NCBI GenBank assembly: GCA_963843285.1
Contig: CAWJJO010000002.1
Span: forward strand, 62,001 to 126,000
Length of the DNA: 64,000 nt
Origin: CAZDDB01 sp963843285
GTDB taxonomy: Bacteria; Acidobacteriota; HRBIN11; JAKEFK01
Direction: 5' to 3'
This document shows, one piece after another, positions 15,670 through 24,455 of the stretch. The position numbers and the translations under genes were made by a program. The notes under the pieces were generated by a model that worked only from the letters and a program-made list of their open reading frames with translations, was not told the DNA's origin and made no database searches. Numbering within the stretch: position 1 is the stretch's first letter; each line of letters begins with the position of its first letter.

Positions 15670-16308
15670 CTATTTTACCGGTTTTGTATCTTCTAGTTGC
15701 GGTACCACGATCACGTAAGCAGTCGGAGTGCCTTCATTTAGTACCCATGGTTGCGTTGTACTGCCAAAATGTTTCGGAAGTGCCCCGATATCTTGATTTT
15801 TCATGTATGGAACGTAGAACATGACATGCGGGACAAACCCCGAATACTTTCCTGTTTCGGGATGATAGAACTTGAGCTCCGGCGACAGCATGTATGCAAT
15901 CCCGGGCTTCTGAGGGGCTTGAAGCTTGCCGGATTCGTAATCTTTCTTGATCCTGCCGGCAATTTTCTCATCACTCAATCCCTGTTCCCGAAGCCGTGTT
16001 TTTTCCAAAACAGCCGGCAGCGTTGTCGAGCTCCCTTCAGCGTCAAAACAGATCGGTTCCACACTGAGCGGATGATCATGTTCCACAAGACAGGTAAACC
16101 CGTTTGTTCCTTCCTGCGCACGAACGTATCCGCCGCGTTCAAGGACATAGACCGCTGCGTCCTTTCGCAGATGTTCGGGAGCGGCGCTAAGCGCAATCTG
16201 GATCTCGTGTTCCCGCGAAATCAAAGGTGTCAAATTGGAAACCGGTTCCGCACAGATCCAACTGGTAACGATGGCGAAAATCACAACGAAGAATTTGCTT
16301 AGATGCAT
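15670..16308 (-). CDS. Secreted protein, unknown, first gene of an ECF sigma unit
   Basis: 212 residues with a Sec signal peptide (HLSKFFVVIFAIVTSWICAE, cleavage near 20). The mature part has FTCLVEHDHPLSVEPICFDAEGS, two cysteines and a tyrosine/proline-rich end (GFVPHVMFYVPYMKNQDIGA). I do not recognise a named family. AGGAG lies 7 bases before the ATG. Its place directly before the ECF sigma gene suggests it is sensed, or made, under that sigma. It diverges from the TetR gene. Confidence 0.75.
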   Translation of the reverse strand: MHLSKFFVVIFAIVTSWICAEPVSNLTPLISREHEIQIALSAAPEHLRKDAAVYVLERGGYVRAQEGTNGFTCLVEHDHPLSVEPICFDAEGSSTTLPAVLEKTRLREQGLSDEKIAGRIKKDYESGKLQAPQKPGIAYMLSPELKFYHPETGKYSGFVPHVMFYVPYMKNQDIGALPKHFGSTTQPWVLNEGTPTAYVIVVPQLEDTKPVK

Positions 16309-16384
16309 GTTGTTTCTCCTTGGAAAGTGAGTGACCTGTAATCGTCAAAACGGTTGCATTGGATGTTGCTGTCGACTTTATCCG

Positions 16385-16424
16385 TTGACAATAATAAACC
16401 ATGGTATAAACTTAGACTATGGTC
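16385..16424 (+). promoter_or_regulatory. Promoter and possible TetR operator, leaderless start
   Basis: TTGACA at 16385-16390 and TATAAA at 16405-16410 (tight 14-bp spacing) or TAAACT at 16407-16412 (16 bp) precede an ATG at 16419, so the transcript would start at or next to the start codon. ACCATGGT overlaps the -10 region, and ACCAT..ATGGT flank it symmetrically, a plausible autoregulatory operator. No ribosome binding site is present. Confidence 0.5.
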
Positions 16425-17090
16425 ACCAAACGTAAGGTTCAGATTGGTCGAGCAACAGAGGGCGGTCGGAGGGAGAGGAAGAAAGCAGAGGTCAAGAAAC
16501 GTCTATACATGACTGCGCTGCATCTTTTTTTGCAGCGGGGATACGAAAGCACGACAGTTCAGGAAATTACCGATCTTGCAGATGTCGCAAAGGCGACGTT
16601 CTTCAACTATTTCCCCACCAAAGAACATGTCCTGGCGGCCTTTCACAATGAGATGACGCAAGAGATCCTTGAAGAGTTGCACCGGCTGAAGCCACGAAGG
16701 ACCGAATGGGCAATCCTGAGTGCGATGGATCTTTTCGCGAACTGGGCCGAAAGAAACAGAGCCATGGGAAAGATCATTGTCAGAACCATCTTCAGCAGTG
16801 ATGTTTTGATGCAGACAGATCAGGATAACGAAATGCGTTTGTTCGGGTGGTTTCGCAGCCAAATCTCAAAAGGAATTTCGAAGGGAGAGCTTCAACGTGA
16901 TCTAAACCCTGACGTATTTTGCTCGTTGATTCTGGGTACCCTATCTTCGTCCGTTCAGGAATGGATCATGCGCGATCAGAAATTCGGATTAAAGCAAACA
17001 TTGACCGAGAAAATACAGTTTCTATTTCTTGGAGCTCGTGCCGAAGGTCGCATAATCCGATCTTTTCAAGAGAACAGGAGAAAGGCATGA
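16419..17090 (+). CDS. TetR/AcrR family transcriptional regulator
   Basis: 223 residues. The N-terminal helix-turn-helix is clear (LYMTALHLFLQRGYESTTVQ, EITDLADVAKATFFNYFPTK, about 30-68); the ligand domain has a helical pattern and no recognisable ligand motif. It likely represses its own promoter and the downstream hydrolase, whose ATG overlaps its stop as ATGA. The leader of about 25 basic residues before the HTH is somewhat long; an ATG at 16509 (MTALHLF) would cut into the domain, so 16419 is kept. Confidence 0.92.
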   Translation: MVTKRKVQIGRATEGGRRERKKAEVKKRLYMTALHLFLQRGYESTTVQEITDLADVAKATFFNYFPTKEHVLAAFHNEMTQEILEELHRLKPRRTEWAILSAMDLFANWAERNRAMGKIIVRTIFSSDVLMQTDQDNEMRLFGWFRSQISKGISKGELQRDLNPDVFCSLILGTLSSSVQEWIMRDQKFGLKQTLTEKIQFLFLGARAEGRIIRSFQENRRKA

Positions 17091-18299
17091 AAACTTTTAT
17101 CATCTTTGCCCTTCTGGTTTTCGCAGCTTCTCATCTTCCGTCTCAGGAATCCGGTGTTTCACGAGCACAACTTCTTCCGTACACCGGCATTTATGATATG
17201 GAAAAACAGAAGGATGTAATTGTTTCCCTACACAGCGTAGGAGGGAGTCATGTCCTCGTATTGACCGATTTACGTAACGACAACTTTCGTGCGCTTTTTC
17301 CTGCAGGCAAGGATCTATTCATTGCCGGGAAAGAACTGCTCAAACCGGAACCGGTAGAATACAGGATACAGTTTGAATGGAATAATACAGGGAAAATAGC
17401 GAAACTCAGAATTCATTCTGCCGCATCCAACGATCAGGACCAGATCGGTCAAAAAGAATATTCGAACTTCACCCATCGAATTTTCGAATCAGGATGTCAC
17501 CTTAAAAGGCGACTTGTATCTGCCGGATCGCAAACCACCATACGGAGCGATCATCCTTGCTCACGGAAGTGAGGACAGCGACAGGTATAGTTTCGATGCG
17601 CTTCCTTTCGTTCTTGCGGATCGAGGTCTGGCCGTTCTGGCGTACGATAAACGGGGCACGGGAGAATCCACAGGTTCATGGCAGGATTCAGGACTGGAGG
17701 AACTGGCCGGAGATTTACTTGCTTCGCTTGAACTTCTGCTAAGACGCAACGATATCCATAAGGACAACATCGGCATCATTGGTTTCAGTGAAGGGGGATG
17801 GGTGGCTCCATTGGCTGCGTCTCGCAGTACTCAGATTGCATACATTGTCAGCATCAGTGGCGGCGCATATACAAAGGGATACTCTTTCCTTCACAAATAT
17901 CGATCGCAATTTATCGAACAGGGTCTTACCGGAGAGAAGCTGCAACAAGCAATGAATGAGAAGGAAGCTATCGTTGCAGCCAGTCAGGAGCGTGTTAACA
18001 AAGGAACGAACCCAAGCGGATTTGATCGCAGGATCACATATGATCCTTCCGTCCACTGGAAGGAGTTTAAGAAACCTGTCTTGTATCTTGGCGGCGAATG
18101 CGACTCACTGGAACCGGTAAAGGAAACGGCCAAGCGCCTGGAACAAATCTTTATCAGCTCTAACCACCCTGATTTCACAATTCATATCTTTTCCCATGCT
18201 CACCATGCCATGTTTCTCGCAAACACATGTAGACCTTCCGAATTCGAGAAATGGAGGGCATTTCGAAATTTGTTCCAGGTTACTGGGATTTCTTGTTGA
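17087..18299 (+). CDS. Secreted alpha/beta hydrolase, one frameshift
   Basis: A signal peptide (MKTFIIFALLVFAASHLPSQ) and a beta-rich N-terminal domain (LLPYTGIYDMEKQKDVIVSL, about 30-125) run in one frame to about 17455; the hydrolase domain continues one frame over: VTLKGDLYLPDRKPPYGAII, LAHGSEDSDR, YDKRGTGESTG, nucleophile elbow GFSEGGW, acid D in GGECDSLEP and histidine in HAHHAMF. Dropping one A from the AAAAA at 17451-17455 joins them as SPIEFSNQDVTLKGDLYLP, the usual junction of this family. Either an assembly indel or a very recent mutation. It is coupled to TetR. Confidence 0.8.
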
Positions 18300-18386
18300 T
18301 GTGGATTCATTCGCACGCTGGACTTTAGTGTGTAAGCGCTGTCTTACTCCCAATACATGACATTGCTGGCTCCGCCGGCGCGAGCC

Positions 18387-18415
18387 TTATGAATTTGCGT
18401 TGATTTGCGTATAAT
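18387..18415 (+). promoter_or_regulatory. Possible promoter for the UbiA gene
   Basis: A perfect TATAAT at 18410-18415 with a weak -35 (TTATGA) 17 bases upstream. The ATG at 18427 follows by 11 bases, so the transcript would have almost no leader. The rest of the gap from 18300 holds no other clear signal. Confidence 0.45.
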
Positions 18416-18426
18416 AGCGCCCTGTA

Positions 18427-19413
18427 ATGCAAAAAATACGACACTATATCAAGCTTGCCAGGCCGTTTACGCTGCTGCCTCCGCTTCTCGGGATCATTTC
18501 GGGCGCGATCTGTGCCTACGGTTCTGTGCATAATCCAAACCCGGGAATCACGCCATCGCTGATCCTTACGATTTGTCTCGGATCGATCTGCGCGGCGTTC
18601 CTAAATGCGGCAAACAATGCGATCAACCAGATTTACGATCTTGAGATTGATCGGCTCAACAAGCCGGACCGTCCGCTCGTCACAGGCGATTTGTCGTTGC
18701 AGGAAGTCTGGCGGTTTGTCTGGATCTTCAACGCACTTGGTGTTCTTCCTACATGGCTTGTGGTGGTGTATCCGTATGAAAGTTTCTGGGCGAAACTCAC
18801 GGCTCCGCTGAAGTATCATCAATGCTTTTTTATCTATCTGATTGCGTTGATTTCAACGTTTGTCTATTCCGTGCCTGCCCTGGGACGCACGAAAGCGCGG
18901 GGGATGCTGGCAAACATTACGATCGCGATTCCGCGAGGGATGCTTTTGAAAGTTGCAGGCTGGGCAATGGCGGGTCTTGTTTGGCACGTGGAGCCCTGGT
19001 TTATCGGCGCAGTGTTTGCGTTTTTTCTCCTGGGTGCGGCTTCGACAAAGGATTTTGCCGACATTGAAGGGGATCGTGCGGGTGGATGCAAGACCCTTCC
19101 GATCCTGCATGGCGTCCGCAAGGCCGCGTGGATCATCTCTCCGTTCTTTATTTTCCCATGGCTGCTAATTCCGGTAGGCGCGCTTCTCCGCGATCCACAA
19201 AATCCTGCGCACAAAATTCTAACCGGAGATTCGCTTCTTTTGACTGCTCTCGGGGCGATACTAACTCTATGGGGTATCTACACAGTTTATTTGATTTTGC
19301 GTGACCCGGAAGAGCTTGCGCGCGTGGAAAACCATCCTTCCTGGAGCCATATGTATTACATGATGATGGCCGCTCAGGTCGGCTTCGCTCTCGCCTACAT
19401 CGTTCGTTTGTAG
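18427..19413 (+). CDS. UbiA family prenyltransferase
   Basis: 328 residues with about eight to nine membrane segments. The two aspartate motifs of the superfamily are present: NNAINQIYDLEIDRLNKPDR (about 62-81) and KDFADIEGDR (about 208). It moves a polyprenyl group from its diphosphate to an acceptor in the membrane. PDRPLVTGDLS resembles the chlorophyll synthase / geranylgeranylglycerol-phosphate transferase side of the family, but the acceptor cannot be fixed. Given the possible ether-lipid gene at 29.5 kb, a lipid role is conceivable but not shown. Confidence 0.9.
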   Translation: MQKIRHYIKLARPFTLLPPLLGIISGAICAYGSVHNPNPGITPSLILTICLGSICAAFLNAANNAINQIYDLEIDRLNKPDRPLVTGDLSLQEVWRFVWIFNALGVLPTWLVVVYPYESFWAKLTAPLKYHQCFFIYLIALISTFVYSVPALGRTKARGMLANITIAIPRGMLLKVAGWAMAGLVWHVEPWFIGAVFAFFLLGAASTKDFADIEGDRAGGCKTLPILHGVRKAAWIISPFFIFPWLLIPVGALLRDPQNPAHKILTGDSLLLTALGAILTLWGIYTVYLILRDPEELARVENHPSWSHMYYMMMAAQVGFALAYIVRL

Positions 19414-19431
19414 ATAATCTCTTTTTGAAGT

Positions 19432-19479
19432 TGCGGGCCTCCGTGCCCGCCTGAGGGCGACCACAAGGGTCGCCCCTAC
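19432..19479. repeat. Family C/B repeat halves
   Basis: GCGGGCCTCCGTGCCCGCC followed by GGGCGACCACAAGGGTCGCC and CCTAC, i.e. a small GC hairpin and the right half of family B. The final CTA is the complement of the TAG that stops the ankyrin gene on the minus strand. Confidence 0.7.
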
Positions 19480-20459
19480 TTCCGCAGCAGATCAATCAAC
19501 ACCGTGTTCCCATTGCGCGTGGCTTCGCTCAATGCGGTATTTCCCTGATTGTCCTTCGCATGGATGTCTGCCCCGGCAGAAATCAGCGCGCGCGCAACAT
19601 CGGTGAAATTTCGCGCCGCGGCATTGATGAGCGGTGTCTTTCCGTTATTCTCTGTTTTTAGATTCAGATCGGCGCCAGCTGCGATGAGCGCTTTCACAAT
19701 TTCCAGATTCCCTTTATAAGTTGCCTGGTTCAACGGTGTGACCCCAAACAAACCCGTGGCATTTACATTGGCGCCTGCATGGATCAACGCCTTTGCAACG
19801 GCGGAGTATCCCCAGGTTGCTGCCTCGATCAGAGGTGTGGACCCGAATTTGGTTTTTACATTGAGAGCGGCCTTCGCTTCGATCAGAGTTTCCACGGCTG
19901 CGGTTTGGCCAAATGCTGCAGCGCGATGGAGCGGCGTAAATTCCTGATCGTCGCGTGAATCGATAATTGCGCCATTCTCTATCAGAAGCCGGATGACCTC
20001 CGGATGCCCGCCGGCTGCTGCATCAGTCAATGCAGTCCAGCCACGATCGTCGCGCGCCTTTACGTCCGCCTTTGCCTGAAGAAGGGTTTGTGCGCACTCC
20101 ACGTAGCCTGCTTCCGAGGACATCATTAACGCAGTCATCCCGTCGTGGTCCACCAGATTGGGGTCTGCTCCGGCTTTCAACAACTTTTGCAGAAATTCAA
20201 GTTGACCCGACGCAGCAATCAGCATCAGGGGAGTCAGGCCCGTGGAATCCTGTTGATTGACGTCTGCGCCATCCCGGATCAGCCCGGCAGCTTCCTCAAA
20301 AGAGCCGCTCTTCAACGCATCCAACAGGGGAGAATCTGCGAATAAAGTAGTAGAAAGGGAAAATGTCAGCAGCAACAGAGTCCGGAAGAGAAAACGGTTA
20401 GCTGTGCAGGATTTCCTGTTCTTTCGCTTTCGCCACGTCGTCGAGTTTCTTGATGTACT
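19476..20459 (-). CDS. Exported ankyrin-repeat protein
   Basis: About 327 residues. Some eight ankyrin repeats of 33 residues (for example GLTPLMLIAASGQLEFLQKL, LKAGADPNLVDHDGMTALMM) follow a hydrophobic leader (FLFRTLLLLTFSLSTTLFA) that should direct export. Ankyrin arrays bind proteins; the partner is unknown. The start is uncertain: the leader has no ATG of its own, so the nearest in-frame ATGs (20459, 20462) lie inside the 3' end of frr in another frame. A start after the frr stop using a rarer codon is possible. The stop lies in a family B repeat. Confidence 0.85.
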   Translation of the reverse strand, partial: STSRNSTTWRKRKNRKSCTANRFLFRTLLLLTFSLSTTLFADSPLLDALKSGSFEEAAGLIRDGADVNQQDSTGLTPLMLIAASGQLEFLQKLLKAGADPNLVDHDGMTALMMSSEAGYVECAQTLLQAKADVKARDDRGWTALTDAAAGGHPEVIRLLIENGAIIDSRDDQEFTPLHRAAAFGQTAAVETLIEAKAALNVKTKFGSTPLIEAATWGYSAVAKALIHAGANVNATGLFGVTPLNQATYKGNLEIVKALIAAGADLNLKTENNGKTPLINAAARNFTDVARALISAGADIHAKDNQGNTALSEATRNGNTVLIDLLRK

Positions 20460-20956
20460 CATCATCGAGTTTCTGGACGGCATCCATGCCCTTCTTCTCT
20501 TCATCCTGGGAGATTGTTTTTGCTTTCTCCTGTTTCTTCAATTCCTACGTTTCCGTGGCGCCGGATCTGGCGGATTTCATTGTGGCCATGTTCGGTAACT
20601 TTATGGAGATGTTTGGCAAGCTGTTGCCGGCGTTCTTCGGTCAACGGCGGGATCGGGATCCGGACGAGTTTGCCGTCGTTGCCTGGATTCAATCCAAGAT
20701 CACTTTTCCGGATCGCTTTCTCGATTTCGCCAATGATGCTGATGTCATAGGGTTTCGCAGTAATCAGATTCGGCTCGGGTGTGCTGAGCGTTGCAACCTG
20801 ATTCAAAGGCGTGGGTGTTCCGTAGTATTCCACCAGAATTCCATCCAGCAAACTGAGGTTTGCTTTGCCCGTCCGCACTCCTGCAAGTTCCTTCCGGTGC
20901 GCTTCTACAGCCGCGTCCATTCTCCTGCGCAGATCTTTTATCAGTTGTTCAAACAT
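20398..20956 (-). CDS. frr: Ribosome recycling factor, one frameshift
   Basis: The first frame reads MFEQLIKDLRRRMDAAVEAH, VRTGKANLSLLDGILVEYYG, PPLTEERRQQLAKHLHKVTE and NEIRQIRRHGNV, then leaves the family. One frame over, the normal C-terminus continues: ELKKQEKAKTISQDEEKKGM, DAVQKLDDEYIKKLDDVAKA, KEQEILHS, TAA. The shift lies near 20545 and is repaired by removing one base. RRF frees ribosomes after termination and is essential in studied bacteria, so a sequence error is more likely than a real break. It closes the rplM-rpsI-rpsB-tsf-pyrH-frr run. Confidence 0.9.
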
Positions 20957-20959
20957 GTT

Positions 20960-21704
20960 TCACCCCCGGATAATCGACCCGATCTTGTCTCCGAAAATGA
21001 CTTTCTTGATGTTCCCGCGTTGTCTCAAATTGAAAACAACAACGGTCATGTGGTTGTCCATGCAAAGCGAAATCGCAGTGGAATCCATGACCTTGATGCC
21101 CCGATTCAGGAATTCCATGTAATTGAGCTCATCCAGCTTAATCGCATCTGAATTCAGGTTCGGATCCTTATCATAGATGCCGTCTACTTTGGTCGCCTTG
21201 AGCAGCACCTCGGCTTTGATTTCCATGGCGCGAAGGGCGGCCGCAGTATCTGTGGAAAAGTAAGGATTGCCGGTGCCTGCAGCGAAGATGACGATGCGCT
21301 TTTTTTCCAGGTGACGAATCGCCCTGCGGCGGATAAAGGGCTCGGCAATCGTACGGACCTCGATCGCAGACAGCAAACGAGTAATCAATCCGCGCTTTTC
21401 TAGAGCGTCTTGAAGGGCAACGGCATTGATCAATGTGGCGAGCATTCCCATTTGATCGGCTGCAACACGGTCCATTCCCTTCGCGCTTGCGGCAATCCCG
21501 CGGAAGATATTACCGCCGCCGATCACCAGCGACAACTCAATATCGAGCCGCATCACTTCGTGAATTTCTTCCAGCAAGATAACTCACAACCTGAGGATCG
21601 ATTCCAAATCCCTGCTCTCCCATGAGAGCTTCGCCGCTTAATTTCAGCAACACCCGCCGGTAAGCGGGAAACTGTTTGAGGGCCTCGCTTCTACCGGTTT
21701 TCAT
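20960..21704 (-). CDS. pyrH: UMP kinase, one frameshift
   Basis: ATG at 21704 opens MKTGRSEALKQFPAYRRVLL, KLSGEALMGEQGFGIDPQVVSYLA; the frame then shifts by one near 21571 (extra base in a GG on the coding strand) into EEIHEVMRLDIELSLVIGGG, NIFRGIAASAKGMDR, AAGTGNPYFSTDTAAALRA, KATKVDGIYDKDP and a family-typical end. Repaired, it is about 247 residues, normal for PyrH. It makes UDP from UMP and is essential. The gene sits between tsf and frr as in most bacteria. The frameshift is probably an assembly error. Confidence 0.9.
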
Positions 21705-21712
21705 AGATGCCG

Positions 21713-22315
21713 CTATTCCGCGGACTCTCCGAGTTTGAAGCGCACATATCTCCTGACAACAATATTTTCACCGAACTTCGCGACATGGTTTGTGATGTAC
21801 TGGTGCATCTTCAGTGTGTCGTCTTTTACAAACGGTTGATCCATGAACACACTTTCGGTATACCACTTTTCCAGCCGTCCTTCCACAATTTGTTGTTTTA
21901 CCTTATCGGGCTTGTCGCTGTCCGCAAGTTGACCCAGCAGAATTTCACGCTCCCGGTTGAGAAGATCTGCAGGGACGTCCTCACGTGTCTTGAATTTGGG
22001 ATCCATCGCCGCAATTTGAACGGCTATTTCATGGGCAAAATCCTGAAATTCCTTGGTCCGGGCGACAAAATCCGTTTCGCAATTGACTTCCACCAGCACT
22101 CCGATGCGGTTTCCGGGGTGGATGTAGGAAGTAACTACTCCTTCGGAAGCGGTACGCCCCGCCTTTTTCGCTGCAGTGGCAATGCCTTTCTTACGAAGAA
22201 CCGTAACGGCTTCCTCGTAGTCGCCGTTTGTTTCCTGCAGCGCGACCTTGCAATCCATCATGCCGGCGCCGGTTTGTTCTCTAAGTCGTTTGACTTGATC
22301 CGCTGTAATACTCAC
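21713..22315 (-). CDS. tsf: Elongation factor Ts
   Basis: 200 residues, the short form (one core subdomain) found in several phyla. It starts with ITADQVKRLREQTGAGMMDC, KVALQETNGDYEEAV and has the TDF motif region (VLVEVNCETDFVARTKEFQ) that contacts EF-Tu, and the PFVKDD..V block near the end. It exchanges GDP for GTP on EF-Tu. It is 18 bp downstream of rpsB, the universal order. Confidence 0.96.
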   Translation of the reverse strand: MSITADQVKRLREQTGAGMMDCKVALQETNGDYEEAVTVLRKKGIATAAKKAGRTASEGVVTSYIHPGNRIGVLVEVNCETDFVARTKEFQDFAHEIAVQIAAMDPKFKTREDVPADLLNREREILLGQLADSDKPDKVKQQIVEGRLEKWYTESVFMDQPFVKDDTLKMHQYITNHVAKFGENIVVRRYVRFKLGESAE

Positions 22316-22333
22316 TGAAAAAATCCTCCTTCG

Positions 22334-23188
22334 TCAACGTGAAAATTCTTCCTCTTCATCACCTTCCACTGCATCTTCAGCGAAACCGGGTTTGGTGATG
22401 TTCATTTCGAGCATCTCCTGGTCCAGGATTTCTGCTGCGTGTTCGGGCTCCTCGGATGAAGCGGGAACTTCTTCCACCATCGGCATTGGGACTCCCGTAG
22501 AAGCAAACTGATTCTTTCCCTCGATGACTGCGTCGGCAATCCGGGAGGCGAACAACTTGATTGCGCGGATCGCATCATCATTTCCGGGAATGACATGATT
22601 GATCATCTCCGGATCGCAATTGGTGTCCACAACGGCAACGACAGGCACGTTCAGTTTTTTTGCTTCGCTGACCGCGATGTCTTCCTTTTTCGGATCAATT
22701 ACAAACAATGCATCCGGCGGATTTTCCACATCTTTCAATCCGCAAAAAAGCTTTTCCATTTTCTTGTATTTCTTTTCCAGCTTCGATGCATCTTTTTTGC
22801 TGAAATGCTCGAAATCGCCGTCTACTTTCATTTTTTCAAGCTCTTTAAATTTCTTGATGCTCTTTTTCAGAGTGACGAAATTTGTTAGCAGGCCGCCAAG
22901 CCAGCGCTGATTGACATATGGCATTCCTGCGCGCTGTGCTTCTTCGGCAATTGCGTCCTGAGCTTGCTTCTTGGTGCCGACGAACAGGACTGTTTTCCCC
23001 TGTGCTGCTGTGTTGCTCATGAACCGGGACGCTTCATCAAACAGCTTGATTGTCTGCTGTAGATCGATGATGTGGATCCCGTTTCGTTCGTTGTAAATGT
23101 ACTTTTTCATTTTGGGGTTGCGCTTCTTGGTCTGGTGACCAAAATGCACACCCGCTTCCAGCAATTCTTTTAGACCGATCGTGATCAA
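22334..23188 (-). CDS. rpsB: 30S ribosomal protein S2
   Basis: 284 residues. The signature LLEAGVHFGHQTKKRNPKMK is at the N-terminus; FVGTKKQAQDAIAEEAQRAG, NQRWLGGLLTNF and PDALFVIDPKKEDIAVSEA follow. The C-terminal 45 residues are an acidic extension (PASSEEPEHAAEILDQ, EGDEEEEFSR) beyond the folded domain, seen in several phyla. S2 is added late to the 30S and helps bind S1. Confidence 0.97.
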   Translation of the reverse strand: MITIGLKELLEAGVHFGHQTKKRNPKMKKYIYNERNGIHIIDLQQTIKLFDEASRFMSNTAAQGKTVLFVGTKKQAQDAIAEEAQRAGMPYVNQRWLGGLLTNFVTLKKSIKKFKELEKMKVDGDFEHFSKKDASKLEKKYKKMEKLFCGLKDVENPPDALFVIDPKKEDIAVSEAKKLNVPVVAVVDTNCDPEMINHVIPGNDDAIRAIKLFASRIADAVIEGKNQFASTGVPMPMVEEVPASSEEPEHAAEILDQEMLEMNITKPGFAEDAVEGDEEEEFSR

Positions 23189-23293
23189 TGTCGTTTACCT
23201 CCTTTTGTAGCTTCCTTCGCGCGTCCTCTAACGCATCTGCGAAAGAATGAGTTTCGCGCCATCCGTTCTACGGAACGGATTTTGCGGAATAGT

Positions 23294-23352
23294 AACCACG
23301 GAGACACCGAGACACGGAGATAAAAGCTCTGTGCCTCCGTGCCTCCGTGGTT
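23294..23352. repeat. Family A hairpin (CACGGAG units)
   Basis: AACCACGGAGACACCGAGAC and ACGGAG units pair with CTCTGTGCCTCCGTGCCTCC and GTGGTT. It lies between rpsI and rpsB inside the ribosomal operon and ends close to the rpsI stop. The remaining 100 bases before rpsB hold only its ribosome binding site region. Confidence 0.9.
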
Positions 23353-23357
23353 GATTT

Positions 23358-23750
23358 CTAACGTTTTGAGAACTGGAATTTCTTGCGCGCGCCGGGCTGT
23401 CCGTATTTCTTGCGTTCCTTGACACGCGCATCACGTGTTAGAAACCCTGCATCTTTCAATTTCTTGCGAAGTTCCACGTTGAACTTCAGCAACGCGCGGG
23501 CAATTCCAAGCCGAATTGCTTCGGCCTGACCGGCGATTCCACCGCCGAGTGCAAATGCTCTGACATCAAATTTTTCCGCAGTTTCTGTAATCAACAGCGG
23601 CTGTTTTGCAACGATCTTGAGCGCTTCATCGGGAAAGTAATCTTCCAGCTTGCGGCGATTAATCGAAAAGCCGCCCTGTCCCGGTTTCAAATAGACCCGG
23701 GCAACTGCCTTTTTCCGTTTTCCCGTGCCGTAATACTGAATATTGGGCAC
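23358..23750 (-). CDS. rpsI: 30S ribosomal protein S9
   Basis: 130 residues, the standard S9 length, from a GTG at 23750. A perfect AAGGAGG lies 5 bases before this GTG, which decides the start over in-frame ATGs at 23765 and 23807. Motifs: YYGTGKRKKAVARVYLKPGQ, FALGGGIAGQAEAIRLGIAR, GFLTRDARVKERKKYGQPGA and the KFQFSKR C-terminus that reaches the P-site tRNA. It follows rplM as usual. Confidence 0.96.
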   Translation of the reverse strand: MPNIQYYGTGKRKKAVARVYLKPGQGGFSINRRKLEDYFPDEALKIVAKQPLLITETAEKFDVRAFALGGGIAGQAEAIRLGIARALLKFNVELRKKLKDAGFLTRDARVKERKKYGQPGARKKFQFSKR

Positions 23751-23838
23751 CTGTGCCTCCTTCATGACTTCTTTTCTCTTGCTATACCTCAACCCGAACG
23801 GACTCAAAAAACAGGATCAAAGCAAGAGATGATTGATT

Positions 23839-24270
23839 CTAGCGGGGAGAAAGAGCTTCAGGGCTTTGCGCAGCATGCGGATGATCCGTCCCTGCGTAAA
23901 CCTTGAGTTTCTTCAGATAGACTGTTCGCAGTTTATTCTTCGGCAACATGCCGGAAACTGCTTCCAGGATCACTTTCTCGGGGGCTGTCTTCTGCATTTT
24001 TTGATAGCCAACGCTTTTCAGACCGCCCGGATAACCCGAATGACGGTGGTAAACTTTTTGCGCTGCCTTCTTTCCGGTAACCTTCACTTTTTCTGCATTC
24101 ACCACCACGACAAAATCACCTACATCTTCATGGGCGGTGTATACCGGTTTTACTTTGCCAGTCAGGACATTGGCCAGAAACGAGGCCAGTCTTCCCAGAA
24201 TTTGACCCTCGGCGTCAACCAGATACCATTTCTTCTGGATGTCTCCCGCCTTTGGGAAATAAGTACGCAT
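23839..24270 (-). CDS. rplM: 50S ribosomal protein L13
   Basis: 143 residues. WYLVDAEGQILGRLASFLAN, GDFVVVVNAEKVKVTGKKAA, YHRHSGYPGG and MLPKNKLR..YLKKLKVYAG are the L13 signature blocks. L13 is an early assembly protein of the 50S subunit. It opens the minus-strand ribosomal operon and is preceded by a good promoter. Confidence 0.97.
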   Translation of the reverse strand: MRTYFPKAGDIQKKWYLVDAEGQILGRLASFLANVLTGKVKPVYTAHEDVGDFVVVVNAEKVKVTGKKAAQKVYHRHSGYPGGLKSVGYQKMQKTAPEKVILEAVSGMLPKNKLRTVYLKKLKVYAGTDHPHAAQSPEALSPR

Positions 24271-24305
24271 AGTTCTCCTCTATGGGTGAAAATTTACAGA
24301 AACAT

Positions 24306-24335
24306 AAGATACTCGAATGCCTCCTCGATTGTCAA
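24306..24335 (-). promoter_or_regulatory. Promoter of the rplM operon
   Basis: On the minus strand, TTGACA (24335-24330) and TATCTT (24311-24306) are separated by 18 bases, about 35 bases before the rplM ATG. It should drive rplM, rpsI and probably rpsB-tsf-pyrH-frr. Confidence 0.6.
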
Positions 24336-24348
24336 GAAAGAATCAGAG

Positions 24349-24422
24349 GTAGGGGCGACCTTTGTGGTCGTCCTCAGAATATCGCAATTCTCTCGATGGG
24401 TGACCACAAGGGTCGCCCTACA
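24349..24422. repeat. Family B hairpin
   Basis: GTAGGGGCGACCTTTGTGGT at the left and TGACCACAAGGGTCGCCCTA at the right pair with two mismatches. It lies between the divergent rplM operon and the protein kinase gene. Confidence 0.88.
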
Positions 24423-24455
24423 GGATGTCTGGTATAAATAAGAGAGGAGTTGAGA

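Noticed and set aside
20398..21704. Programmed frameshifting in frr and pyrH
   Set aside because: No slippery heptamer, stop-codon context or conserved precedent; a sequence error explains both more simply.
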